Shown here in pieces: positions 47,661 to 55,813 of a DNA stretch of 64,000 nucleotides. The notes under the pieces were generated by a model. It was given only the letters and a program-made list of their open reading frames with translations, did not search any database and was not told the origin of the DNA. The position numbers were made by a program, and so were the translations under genes. Source of the DNA: Phycisphaerales bacterium. Its GTDB lineage: Bacteria; Planctomycetota; Phycisphaerae; Phycisphaerales; UBA1924. Positions within the stretch are counted from its first letter, which is position 1. Every line of letters begins with the position of its first letter. The stretch is from assembly GCA_023382935.1 (NCBI GenBank), contig JAHDXL010000005.1, forward strand, positions 239,493 to 303,492, given 5' to 3'.

Positions 47661-48536
47661 TCATGTCGCTGAGGGGTGCCAGAGGGTCTTGAACTCGAGG
47701 AATGGTTCGAGAGCGGAGGGGCCTTCGAAGCGAAGTTCGTCGGCGAAATCGCCGGGATTCTCGATCGCATGGACGCGCTTGAGGTTGGCGCCGGCGCCTT
47801 CGAGCAGCGTGGCGCGGTGTGCTGGTGAGAGCCCGGCGGAGAGCACCGCGTCGATCCCGGCGTGCGAGGCGATATGGGGGACGAGTTCATCGTGCGTGCC
47901 AGTGAGAATGTTGACGACGCCGCCCGGCACGTCGCTGGTGGCCACAACTTCGCCCAGCACGCAGGCGGGGATGGGATTGGTCTCATCGCTGACCGCGACC
48001 ACCGCGCTTGCGCTGGCCAGCGCCGGGGCGACGAGCGAGACCAGGCCGAGCAGAGGGCGGGATGGCGACGACACCACGATCGCGCTGACGCCCACCGGTT
48101 CTGCGATGGTGAAGTTGTGGTAGGGGCCTGCGACGGGGTTGGCGCATCCGAACACCTGCTGGTGTTTGTCGGCCCAGCCGGCGAAGCATACGAGTCGATC
48201 GATGGAGGTGTTGACTTCCGCGGCCGCGTCGGGTTCGGCCCGCCCGTCGACGGCGCGCAGGGACTCAATGAACTCGGCGCGTTTTCCTTCGAGCATTTCG
48301 GCCATGCGGTAGAGGATCTGCCCGCGCAGATACGGGGTCGCGGATCTCCAGCCGGGCAGTGCCTTGCGGGCTGCCTCGACCGCGTCGCGCAGATCCTTGC
48401 GGCTGGCGCGGCAGGTGTGGGCGAAGACCTGACCATCAGGTGCTTTTGTGACGGTGGAGCGGCCGGACTCGCTGCGCGGCAGTTTACCGCCGATGAAGAG
48501 TTTGTAGGTCTTGGTGACGGGCAATCGCTCGTTCAT
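47661..48536 (-). CDS. Truncated aldehyde dehydrogenase-like protein
   Basis: 291 residues, about 60% of a normal ALDH. The N-terminal part (YKLFIGGKLPRSESGRSTV) and the NAD-binding Rossmann region (EPVGVSAIVVSSPSRPLLGL, VPGGVVNILTG) are present, but the protein ends before the catalytic Cys domain, and no Cys in an ALDH context is found. It is not a frameshift remnant: the frame is clean and the start has a GGAAGG Shine-Dalgarno sequence. Short ALDH partners like this occur next to full-length ALDH genes in other bacteria; a full ALDH lies 1.4 kb away on the same strand. It may be a regulatory or structural partner. Confidence 0.8.
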   Translation of the reverse strand: MNERLPVTKTYKLFIGGKLPRSESGRSTVTKAPDGQVFAHTCRASRKDLRDAVEAARKALPGWRSATPYLRGQILYRMAEMLEGKRAEFIESLRAVDGRAEPDAAAEVNTSIDRLVCFAGWADKHQQVFGCANPVAGPYHNFTIAEPVGVSAIVVSSPSRPLLGLVSLVAPALASASAVVAVSDETNPIPACVLGEVVATSDVPGGVVNILTGTHDELVPHIASHAGIDAVLSAGLSPAHRATLLEGAGANLKRVHAIENPGDFADELRFEGPSALEPFLEFKTLWHPSAT

Positions 48537-48575
48537 TCGTGAAACCTTCCGGCGGGCGGCACCGTGGCCAGTTCA

Positions 48576-49334
48576 TCATTCCGAGAGCCGAGCCACCAGC
48601 GTGACGGTGGCAGAGGTCTCGATTTCGCCCACTTCGACGGGGGTGGAGACTGCTTCGCGCATCGCCATCACGTCGCCGCCGTACAACATCGGGCTCGGAG
48701 AAATCGAGGCAACTTCGGAGACTTCTTCGAAGCAAACGATTTTCATGTTCATGGCTTCTGCGATGACTTCGGCCTTACTGCGGGCCTCGGCGACGGCGAG
48801 GCGCAGTGCTTCTCGTTGCACGCGGTCGGAGTTCTGCAACTCGAACACCGGGCCGTTGATCTGGTTGGCGCCGACGCGGACAGCAAGATCAAGCACCGAG
48901 GCGATGGACGCAACGTCATCGGTGCGGACACTCACGCTGTTGGAGGCCTGATACGCGACGATGCGCGGCTGGTCGATGCCGTTGTGCGGGCCATACACCG
49001 GGTACAACTGCACGGAGGATGTCTGAATCCTGGCGCCCGGGAGTTCGAGTGCCTTGAGTTGGTCGATCAACTCGCTCATTGTGGAGTTGACCTTTTCGAC
49101 AGCGGCGGCGGCGGTCTTGGCCTGAGCGGTCGCGCCGAGGGAAACGCTGGCCCGGTTGGGGGCGGTGCTGATACGGCCGGTGGCGCTGACGCTGACCAGC
49201 GGGCCACCCTGGTATTCGGCCTCCGGCCTCAGTCTTTCGGGCTGATTCTGATCCTGGACCTGTGTGGGAGCCAGCCCCCAGATGCTGCCCAAAGCGAGCA
49301 GCGAGGTGCCGGCAACAAGAAGCCTGAGTTTCAT
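48576..49334 (-). CDS. SIMPL-domain (DUF541) secreted protein
   Basis: 252 residues. A signal peptide (about 1-22) is followed by the SIMPL/DUF541 fold (about 45-250). The opening strand VSVSATGRISTAPNRASVSLG and the VAEARSKAEVIAEAMNMKI helix are typical. These periplasmic proteins are linked to oxidative-stress resistance (E. coli YggE) and outer-membrane biogenesis. AAAGGA precedes the ATG. It sits between the short ALDH gene and a GNAT gene, all on the minus strand, so aldehyde or oxidative stress could link them; that is inference. Confidence 0.88.
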   Translation of the reverse strand: MKLRLLVAGTSLLALGSIWGLAPTQVQDQNQPERLRPEAEYQGGPLVSVSATGRISTAPNRASVSLGATAQAKTAAAAVEKVNSTMSELIDQLKALELPGARIQTSSVQLYPVYGPHNGIDQPRIVAYQASNSVSVRTDDVASIASVLDLAVRVGANQINGPVFELQNSDRVQREALRLAVAEARSKAEVIAEAMNMKIVCFEEVSEVASISPSPMLYGGDVMAMREAVSTPVEVGEIETSATVTLVARLSE

Positions 49335-49377
49335 TTCGAGATTCCTTTCATGACACAGCAGTCCTCGACTTGCCCGC

Positions 49378-49932
49378 TCACAGCCGGTACTCCAGTTCGA
49401 TCTCGTGACGGATGGGGATGTCGTCCAGCCCGCGATCGGGGATGTGGGGCTTGAGGCGGCGTGCCTGGGGGATTACGTCGCGGTGAATGCCGACGAGGTC
49501 GAAGTCCCGGCGCTGGTAGAAGCGCAGCGCCGGGGTGTTGTCGTTGGTGGTCATGAGCCACAGGCGTGTGCATCCACGTTCGCGGGCCTCGTGGCGCACG
49601 GCCGCGAGCAGGCATGAACCGATGCCTCCGCATCCGGCCAAACTGTTGTGCGTGACGATTTCGCAGTCAGTGCCCTCGATGCGATACGTGATCAGCCCGA
49701 CGGGCGTGTCGTCGCGGATGGCGGCGAAGCCGGGCAGTTCGGCGGCGTTGGTCAGGCGGCCCTTGGAATAGATTTCAGGCGAGGCCCAGTATTGGGTTAG
49801 GACACGGCTCACCCAGTCGCGATCGGAAGCGCCGATGGGGCGAACGTCAAAATTGGCGCACTTGGGCACGATGCTGGAAGTGTCGATTCCCGGAGTTCTC
49901 TGGTCACCCACGCAAACCTCCTGCGTCATCAC
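49378..49932 (-). CDS. GNAT family N-acetyltransferase
   Basis: 184 residues. The acetyl-CoA loop follows the GNAT pattern Q/RxxGxG/A in the degenerate form CGGIGSCLLAAVRHEARERG near residues 100-119, and the last strands contain LWLMTTNDNTPALRFYQRRDFD near 123-144, a very typical GNAT signature. The substrate is unknown. The start overlaps the ALDH stop (ATGA), so the gene is translationally coupled to the full-length ALDH upstream. It is followed by SIMPL on the same strand after 43 bases. Confidence 0.9.
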   Translation of the reverse strand: MMTQEVCVGDQRTPGIDTSSIVPKCANFDVRPIGASDRDWVSRVLTQYWASPEIYSKGRLTNAAELPGFAAIRDDTPVGLITYRIEGTDCEIVTHNSLAGCGGIGSCLLAAVRHEARERGCTRLWLMTTNDNTPALRFYQRRDFDLVGIHRDVIPQARRLKPHIPDRGLDDIPIRHEIELEYRL

Positions 49933-51458
49933 TTCAGGTCAACGTACGCACGCAGCCCGTGAAGCCCGCCTTCACGTCCGAATCCGCTTTCCTTGAAGCC
50001 CCCGAACGGACTGGTTGGATCAAACTGGTTGTACGTATTGAGCCAAAGCACCCCCGCGGAAAGTTTCGAGGCCATGTCAAAGATTTTCGAGCCCTTGTCG
50101 GTCCACACCCCGGCCGCCAGCCCGTAGCGCGTGTTGTTGGCGCGGGCGACGGCCTCTTCGGGCGTGCGGAAACTCAGAATGGAGAGCACCGGGCCGAAGA
50201 TCTCCTCGCGTGCGATCGCCTGGCTGGGCTGCACGCCGCGGAAGAAGCACGGTCGGCAGAAGTAGCCCTGCCTGAACCCGCCGGTGGCGTGCTGGCGCGT
50301 GCAGCCGGCGTGAGCATCGACGCCGGGGATGCACAACTCGGCGCCCTCATCGATGCCCGCATCGAGATAACGCTCGATGGTTTCGAGTTGCTGGCGCGAG
50401 TTGATCGCGCCCACGTCGGTGTTCTTGTCCATCGGGTTGCCGACGCGCAGCGTGCTCATGCGCAGGGTCAGTTTCGTAATGACCTGTTCGAGGACGGACT
50501 CCTGCACCAACAGGCGGCTGCCCGCGCAGCACACATGCCCCTGGTTGAAGAAGATGCCCTGAATAATGCCCTCGACCGCCTGGTCCAGACTCGCGTCCTC
50601 GAAGATGATGTTCGGGCTCTTGCCGCCCAATTCCAGCGTCAATTTCTTCGCCTTGGTGGTCTGGCCCAGTTGCCCGGCCACGGCCTGAGCGATGCGCTTG
50701 CCGACTTCCGTCGAGCCGGTGAATGCGATCTTGTCGATGTCGGGGTGGCGGACAAGGGCTTCGCCGGTGCGCCCGTCGCCGGTGACGATGTTCAGCACTC
50801 CGGGGGGGAGCCCGATTTCATCGCAGATTTCGGCCAAACGGAGAGCGGTCAGGGGCGTGGTCTCGGCGGGCTTGAGGACAACCGCGTTGCCGCAGGCGAG
50901 GGCGGGGGCGACTTTCCAGGCCGCCATCAGGAGCGGAAAGTTCCACGGGATGATCTGCCCACACACGCCGACGGGCCTGGGAGTGCGGCCGGCGAAGGCA
51001 TATGCCAACTTGTCGGCCCAGCCGGCGTGGTAGAAGAAGTGAGCAGCGGCGAGAGGAATGTCAACGTCGCGGCTCTCCTTGATCGGCTTGCCGCCGTCCA
51101 TGGTCTCCAGCACGGCCAGTTCGCGGGCCCGTTCCTGCAGGCGGCGCGCAATGCGGAAGAGGTACTTGCCGCGCTCCCTGCCCGGCAGGGCAGACCAAGC
51201 AGGCAGCGCCTCGCGGGCGGCGTGCACGGCGGCGTCGATGTCCTGCGCCGAGCCCTGGGCGACACGGCTGAGCGTTTGCTCGGTCGCGGGGTTGATGGTG
51301 GCAAAGTGCTGTGAGCCCTCGACGAAGCGCCCGGCGATGAAGTGTCCGTAGCGATCGGCGATGTGGACCTTCACCGACTCGGGCGCCGGGGCATAGGTCC
51401 AGAAGTCCTGGGCCATGCGCGAGGCGGCGCCGGGGTGTCCGAGGTCGATCGTGGTCAT
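49929..51458 (-). CDS. Aldehyde dehydrogenase (full length)
   Basis: 509 residues, normal for the ALDH superfamily. The catalytic Cys is in QGHVCCAGSRL near residue 309, the general-base Glu in LELGGKSPNIIF near 270, and the NAD loop in FTGSTEVGKRI near 245-255. The first ~40 residues are an extra basic leader. Oxidises aldehydes to acids with NAD(P); the preferred aldehyde is not readable from sequence. The start at MTTIDLGHP is preceded by TACAAT 6 bases upstream and no Shine-Dalgarno sequence. It heads the ALDH-GNAT-SIMPL-short ALDH group. Confidence 0.9.
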   Translation of the reverse strand: MTTIDLGHPGAASRMAQDFWTYAPAPESVKVHIADRYGHFIAGRFVEGSQHFATINPATEQTLSRVAQGSAQDIDAAVHAAREALPAWSALPGRERGKYLFRIARRLQERARELAVLETMDGGKPIKESRDVDIPLAAAHFFYHAGWADKLAYAFAGRTPRPVGVCGQIIPWNFPLLMAAWKVAPALACGNAVVLKPAETTPLTALRLAEICDEIGLPPGVLNIVTGDGRTGEALVRHPDIDKIAFTGSTEVGKRIAQAVAGQLGQTTKAKKLTLELGGKSPNIIFEDASLDQAVEGIIQGIFFNQGHVCCAGSRLLVQESVLEQVITKLTLRMSTLRVGNPMDKNTDVGAINSRQQLETIERYLDAGIDEGAELCIPGVDAHAGCTRQHATGGFRQGYFCRPCFFRGVQPSQAIAREEIFGPVLSILSFRTPEEAVARANNTRYGLAAGVWTDKGSKIFDMASKLSAGVLWLNTYNQFDPTSPFGGFKESGFGREGGLHGLRAYVDLK

Positions 51459-51464
51459 GGGGAG

Positions 51465-51470
51465 ATTGTA
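51465..51470 (-). promoter_or_regulatory. Putative -10 box (TACAAT) of the ALDH gene
   Basis: TACAAT ends 6 bases before the ATG at 51458, with no Shine-Dalgarno sequence between, giving an expected leaderless mRNA. Confidence 0.5.
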
Positions 51471-51517
51471 GAGGGATTGGGCTGTTGTGCCGAATGCAAG
51501 CGGGGGGCCGGCGCACG

Positions 51518-51548
51518 AAAAACCCCTCCGCATCGTTCGGAGGGGTTT
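51518..51548 (-). terminator. Rho-independent terminator after the redoxin gene
   Basis: An 11-bp stem (51520-51530 with 51538-51548) and a 7-base loop, with a run of T on the minus strand (51522-51518, partly within the stem). It lies 90 bases past the redoxin stop and just before the ALDH promoter. Confidence 0.85.
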
Positions 51549-51638
51549 GAAGAATGCGCGCCTCACGGAAAGGAAGGAGCGGTGACCAGCGGTCGCCCGG
51601 GGTCGGCTGGTCCGCTCCGGCGAACAGCGCAGCGTGGT

Positions 51639-52346
51639 TTACCCGCCGCGGGCCTTCTTGGCGTACTTGACCCCGCACCCGTAGGCCTTGGTTTCCTTGG
51701 TTTCGATGGTCTCGCCGGCGAGAACGGACTTGATCGCGTCGGAAAGAACGAGTTTGTCCTTGCCGTCAGCGGCAGGCTTCTCGGCCTTGATGTACCCGTG
51801 GTAGCGCAGCACGCCCTCGTTGGAGATGACGTACATCTCGGGCGTCACCTTGGCACCGTAGGCCTGACCGACCTTGCCCTCGGGGTCGAGCAGCACGGGG
51901 CTGGTGATGTGCCAGTTCTTGCGGGCCTCATCGTTGACTTCCTTGCCGCTGGTCTTGCTCTCATCGCTGCCGGAGTTGATGCGCAGCCACACGACTTCCT
52001 GGTTGGCAAAGGTGCCCTCGATCTTGGTGGCTAGCCCGGTGCCCTCATCGTCGTAGAAGCGCTGCACGACCGGACAGTGGGGGTTGAACCATTCGAGGAC
52101 GACGGTCTTGCCGGCCGCAACATAGTCGCTCAGCCGGTGCTCCTTGCCCGTCGTGTCGATCAAGGCAAAGTCCGGCGCGGCGTTGTCGATCACGGCCTTT
52201 TCGGCGTTCTTCATCGACTCGACGATCTTCTCGACGTTGCGGTCCTGCGCGGGCTTGGCGGGCTGGGTGCCCACCTGGGCCCCGGCGATGACGGCTGCGC
52301 CAGCCACCAACGCGAAGAACGAACGAATCATCCACTGCGGTCTCAT
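51639..52346 (-). CDS. Secreted AhpC/TSA-type redoxin
   Basis: 235 residues. Signal peptide about 1-25. A thioredoxin/peroxiredoxin-like fold (about 55-220) starts with AAPDFALIDTTGKEHRLSDY, and the candidate active Cys is in WFNPHCPVVQRFYDDE near residue 93. The usual second Cys of a CxxC motif is absent there; another Cys lies near the C-terminus (KAYGCGVKY), which might act as a resolving residue. Expected to be a periplasmic thiol peroxidase or reductase. It overlaps the preceding DsbD-N-like gene by 4 bases (ATGA), so they are co-translated, and is followed by a terminator. Confidence 0.85.
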   Translation of the reverse strand: MRPQWMIRSFFALVAGAAVIAGAQVGTQPAKPAQDRNVEKIVESMKNAEKAVIDNAAPDFALIDTTGKEHRLSDYVAAGKTVVLEWFNPHCPVVQRFYDDEGTGLATKIEGTFANQEVVWLRINSGSDESKTSGKEVNDEARKNWHITSPVLLDPEGKVGQAYGAKVTPEMYVISNEGVLRYHGYIKAEKPAADGKDKLVLSDAIKSVLAGETIETKETKAYGCGVKYAKKARGG

Positions 52347-53239
52347 GGCTTTTTCTCCTCTGGCCTGGGTTTGACCTTTTCAGGTTCAGTCTCGAAACCA
52401 TCGAGTTCAGCACTCGAAATCAACGGATGGCGGAACGAATAGTGCCGCGTCTGCCCGTCGGACTCACGCAGCGAGATGACGCCCTGTACCGGGCGAACGT
52501 CGTCGGCCTTGAACGCGATGCTCAACGAGCCGGTTTCGGAAACGCACGAGCCCTGCACATCGAGCACCGCCCGTCCGGCCTCATACGGAGAAAATACCAG
52601 TTCTCCCGGTGCGTCGGAATGGATTTCCAGTCGCCCGTCTTCTGTCATGGCAGCCTTGACGGGTGAGCCGGACTCGGGCAGGGCCGACGGCAGGGCCGCA
52701 TGTGCCTGCGCGATGAACGGCGCGTCGTCGCTGCGAGTCTCGGGCACCGGGTGGCTGTAGGAGCCACTGAACCGGAAGGAGTACATGAGATCCTGCTTTT
52801 CGGCCAGGCAGATGTCCTTGCAGACCAGCCATTCAGCGTGGGCGAGGATCATCGCGCCCGAGCCCGGGACGACCTGATCCGGGGCCTTGAGGGGGTAGAG
52901 GACGACGGCGCGGCCTTCGAGTACGTGGTCGAGCAGTTCGCCTGGTGAGAGGTGTCGGTGCGGGGCGGGCCAGCGCGGCTGACCGATCTTCCAGCCCGCC
53001 GGAAGTTTCCATTCGATGTCCGGGCTCATACCTGTGTCGTTTTGGCCGGGCCAGTAGATGTGCCACTCGTCGGCGATCTCGAACTCGATGGCCGCCCAGG
53101 TGACCTGGCCGGGCTCGACGCGGGCGTGCTGGGTGTAGAGGGTGGCATGGACGCGGCGTTCCACGGGTTCCACGGGCTGGGTGCCGGCCCAGGAAGGTGT
53201 CAGCAGAAGCAGGGATGTGACGGTGAATGTACGGTGCAT
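52343..53239 (-). CDS. Secreted DsbD N-terminal-like protein
   Basis: 298 residues. Signal peptide about 1-18. The rest matches the disulfide-reductase DsbD-alpha domain (PF11412-like): LPAGWKIGQPRWPAPHRHLS and the paired Cys in LVCKDICLAEKQDLMY near residues 139-144. DsbD normally has this domain, a membrane domain and a thioredoxin domain; here only the first is encoded. It may receive electrons from another membrane protein and pass them to the redoxin gene that follows. CAGGAGCC precedes the ATG. Divergent from the rhodanese lipoprotein gene. Confidence 0.82.
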   Translation of the reverse strand: MHRTFTVTSLLLLTPSWAGTQPVEPVERRVHATLYTQHARVEPGQVTWAAIEFEIADEWHIYWPGQNDTGMSPDIEWKLPAGWKIGQPRWPAPHRHLSPGELLDHVLEGRAVVLYPLKAPDQVVPGSGAMILAHAEWLVCKDICLAEKQDLMYSFRFSGSYSHPVPETRSDDAPFIAQAHAALPSALPESGSPVKAAMTEDGRLEIHSDAPGELVFSPYEAGRAVLDVQGSCVSETGSLSIAFKADDVRPVQGVISLRESDGQTRHYSFRHPLISSAELDGFETEPEKVKPRPEEKKP

Positions 53240-53347
53240 GAAGTCCGGCTCCTGCGGCAGCCTTCACCCGCGAGTATGCTCCGAGGAACGAACGGGCGGG
53301 CCCGGTTATTCTTGCGGTCTTCCCGGAGTTTGGACACGGAGGTGAAC

Positions 53348-53788
53348 ATGTCCCCACGAACGTGGTGGTTTACGCCGGTACTCGCGCTCGCAGCGTGGCT
53401 GCTGGCCAGTTGCGGCGAGAAGCGGGTGGACGACAGCGACATCACGTTCATCGACCTGACCCAGTTGCGTGCGTTGATGGACGAGGACCGGGGGAATCCG
53501 GACCGGCTCGTCATCATTGACCCGCGTATCCCGGGCGACTATTCGGCCGGTCACATTCCAGGTGCGGTCAACATCCGTTTGACAGACGTACAACGCAACA
53601 CGGGACGCGACCCAGCCATCTCACGACATGACTACATCGTGGTGTACGGCAACGACCCGGGCAGCGCCATCGCCAAGGGGATGGCCAAGGAACTGCTGCA
53701 CCGGCGCTACTCCAAAGTGCGGTGGTTTCAGGGCGGGCTGGCCGAGTGGCGCAAGGCGGGTTTTCGCGTGGAGTCATCGGCTGAGTGA
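53348..53788 (+). CDS. Rhodanese-like lipoprotein lacking the active Cys
   Basis: 146 residues. A lipobox LLASCGEK at about 18-25 indicates a lipoprotein. A rhodanese fold follows (about 32-140): IDPRIPGDYSAGHIPGAVNI and VRWFQGGLAEWRKAGFRV are typical. At the active-site loop, where rhodaneses have CxxGxRS, the sequence is YGNDPGSAIAKG, without a Cys, so sulfur transfer is unlikely. It may bind a ligand or act structurally. GGAGG precedes the start by about 5 bases. The 3' end overlaps the convergent racemase gene by 15 bases. Confidence 0.82.
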   Translation: MSPRTWWFTPVLALAAWLLASCGEKRVDDSDITFIDLTQLRALMDEDRGNPDRLVIIDPRIPGDYSAGHIPGAVNIRLTDVQRNTGRDPAISRHDYIVVYGNDPGSAIAKGMAKELLHRRYSKVRWFQGGLAEWRKAGFRVESSAE

Positions 53789-54550
53789 GACGGGCGCGGG
53801 GTCGCAGGCCCGTCGGAGCACCTCGGCGGCGACGAGTTGGCACGAGTCGTAGGTGGGCAGAGACCAGCCGGCGTGCTCGCTGAGCAGCGGGCTTTCGGAG
53901 CAGCCGAAGATCACCGCGTCACACCCGCCCTCGCCCATGCGATCGACCGCTTGTCGCAGGTGTTTGAGGGAAGTTTCGCTGATGAACCCGTAGGCCAGTT
54001 CGGTCAGGGTGATCTGCCTCATGCGTTCGGTGTCTTCGGCACTGGGCTTGCAGATGCGCACACCGCGGACGCCCAGGTGGGTCTGGTAGGTTGAGCCGGA
54101 AGTGACGATGGGCGTGCCGATGATGCCCACGCGCTGGCGAGAGTCGCGGGCAACGGCCTCTGCGACGATTTCAGCCATGCTGACCCAGGGCACAGGTGAG
54201 CCGTGCGTGACCAGTTGCAGGGCGTGCTGGACCATGTTGTCGGGCGTGAAGCACAATTCGGCACCGATGGACGCGAGTGTCTCGGTGGACTGCCTGAGCA
54301 GCGAGGCAACCTGGTGCCAGTCGTCGCGTTCGACGGCTTCGAGATAGCGAGACAGAGGCAAATTGTGGATCGAGAGTGTGGGATGCTGGTCCGGTGGGAG
54401 TTGCTGATAGGCCAGGCGGAAGAGTTGCCGGTAGCACAGCGACGATCCGATCGATCCGACTCCGACCATGCCAATGTGCTTGGGCAAGAGGGTCACCCCC
54501 GGGGTTGTCGCTGACACATGATCTGAAATTCGAGGCCCGGCGTCAAACAT
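53774..54550 (-). CDS. Aspartate/glutamate racemase family protein
   Basis: 258 residues. The second catalytic Cys is in VIFGCSESPLL near residue 215. At the first site, ELCFTPDNMVQHA near 98-110, an Asp (PDNM) stands where many members have Cys (PCNTAH-like); a Cys is nearby but offset. Racemase or hydantoin-racemase activity is therefore uncertain. The starting Met at 54550 has no Shine-Dalgarno sequence. A GTG at 54496 (VTLLPKHIG) would fit the family N-terminus better and is the main alternative. Divergent from the DUF21 gene. Confidence 0.75.
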   Translation of the reverse strand: MFDAGPRISDHVSATTPGVTLLPKHIGMVGVGSIGSSLCYRQLFRLAYQQLPPDQHPTLSIHNLPLSRYLEAVERDDWHQVASLLRQSTETLASIGAELCFTPDNMVQHALQLVTHGSPVPWVSMAEIVAEAVARDSRQRVGIIGTPIVTSGSTYQTHLGVRGVRICKPSAEDTERMRQITLTELAYGFISETSLKHLRQAVDRMGEGGCDAVIFGCSESPLLSEHAGWSLPTYDSCQLVAAEVLRRACDPAPVSLSR

Positions 54551-54572
54551 ATCCGGGATGGGGAGGACCGGT

Positions 54573-54578
54573 TATGAT
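54573..54578 (+). promoter_or_regulatory. Putative -10 box (TATGAT) of the DUF21 operon
   Basis: TATGAT ends 11 bases before the ATG at 54590; the leader would be only a few bases long and has no Shine-Dalgarno sequence. Confidence 0.4.
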
Positions 54579-54589
54579 CCGCGCCCCCC

Positions 54590-55813
54590 ATGTTTTATGT
54601 CCTGCTGAGCGTGCTGCCTCTTCTCTTGGTGCTTTCGGGCCTGGCTTCGGGTTCTGAAACGGCGTTGTTCAGCCTCACGGGCAGCGATCGGCGGGAAATC
54701 AGCCGAAAGTCTCCGCTGATCGGGCGGGCGGTGGAGAAACTGGTCAGCCAGCCGCGGCTGCTGCTGATCCAAGTGCTGGTGGTCAACATGACCATCAACG
54801 TGCTGTACTTTGTCGTCACGTCGGTGATGACGCTTCGGGCGCCCAGCCCGGCGACGGCGGGGCTGGTCAGCGTGTGCTCGGTACTGGCGATCATCCTTTT
54901 CGGGGAGGTGTATGCCAAGGTGCTCGCGGGGGCCCACGCCCGAGCAGCGGCCGAGCGTTTGGCGCTGCCGCTGTTGGGCATCCGAACCGCGATGCTACCC
55001 CTGCTGCTCGGGCTTGAGCGGTATGCGGTCGCGCCGCTGTCACGGCTGCTAAACCCCGGTCCGGCGCGAACCGGCGTGGAGCGTGAGGAACTGACCGCCC
55101 TGCTGGAGCAATCGAGCGGGGTGCTCTCGGTGTCGGAGCGTCAGGTGCTGCGCGAGGTGGTGGAACTTCGACATCGGCACGTGCGCGACGTGATGATTCC
55201 GCGCGTCGATCTGCAGTGGGTCGATCCGGCCTGGAGGGTGGGCGAGTTGCTGCCTCGCGGGCAAGAGTTTGTGCCGGCCTCGAGCGACGGGTTGCACCAG
55301 CATGTGGCGTTCAGCATCGATGCCAAACAGGCGCTGGTCGGATCGGAGCGGGCCTGGCGGGTGGAGCCGGTGTTCGTGCCCGAGCAGGCGCGGCTCGATC
55401 AGTTGCTGCGCGAACTGGCGCGGCGCGGGGCCGAGCACGCGTACTGCGTCGATGAACACGGCGAGATCCAGGGCATGGTGCGTCTGGAGGACGTGATCGA
55501 CGAACTGGTTTCGGGCGTGTCAAGAGCCGAGGCCGAGCACGTTGTCATGGTTGGGCTGGGGGCCTGGCGTGTGCCGGGGCGGATGCCGGCGCACGATCTG
55601 GCCGAGTTGTTCTCGATCCCGGAGATCGAGCAGGCGGGCACGGAAGAGGGTGTGAGCACGGTGGGTGGACTGCTGGCGGCACGACTGGGCAAGGTTCCGG
55701 ACGAGGGCGATCGTGTTCGGGCCGGTCGGCTGGAACTGGTCGTGACGAAGATGAACAACCGTGCGGTCGAAGAGGTCGAGGTGCGCACGCTCGAGTCGGA
55801 GAGGGGATCATGA
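54590..55813 (+). CDS. CNNM/DUF21 membrane protein with CBS and CorC-type domains
   Basis: 407 residues. The DUF21 transmembrane domain (about 1-150) starts with LASGSETALFSLTGSDRREI, followed by a CBS pair (about 195-315, DVMIPRVDLQWVD, MVRLEDVIDELV) and a C-terminal CorC_HlyC domain (about 330-400). This is the CorB/CorC/YfjD architecture linked to magnesium or cobalt transport or resistance. The start has no Shine-Dalgarno sequence; a TATGAT box is close. The following gene is a shortened paralogue overlapping its stop by 4 bases. Confidence 0.9.
   Translation: MFYVLLSVLPLLLVLSGLASGSETALFSLTGSDRREISRKSPLIGRAVEKLVSQPRLLLIQVLVVNMTINVLYFVVTSVMTLRAPSPATAGLVSVCSVLAIILFGEVYAKVLAGAHARAAAERLALPLLGIRTAMLPLLLGLERYAVAPLSRLLNPGPARTGVEREELTALLEQSSGVLSVSERQVLREVVELRHRHVRDVMIPRVDLQWVDPAWRVGELLPRGQEFVPASSDGLHQHVAFSIDAKQALVGSERAWRVEPVFVPEQARLDQLLRELARRGAEHAYCVDEHGEIQGMVRLEDVIDELVSGVSRAEAEHVVMVGLGAWRVPGRMPAHDLAELFSIPEIEQAGTEEGVSTVGGLLAARLGKVPDEGDRVRAGRLELVVTKMNNRAVEEVEVRTLESERGS

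Noticed and set aside
47661..48536. Frameshifted or interrupted ALDH pseudogene
   Set aside because: No catalytic-domain remnant continues in any frame downstream; the neighbouring region is the DUF4230 gene, on the other strand.
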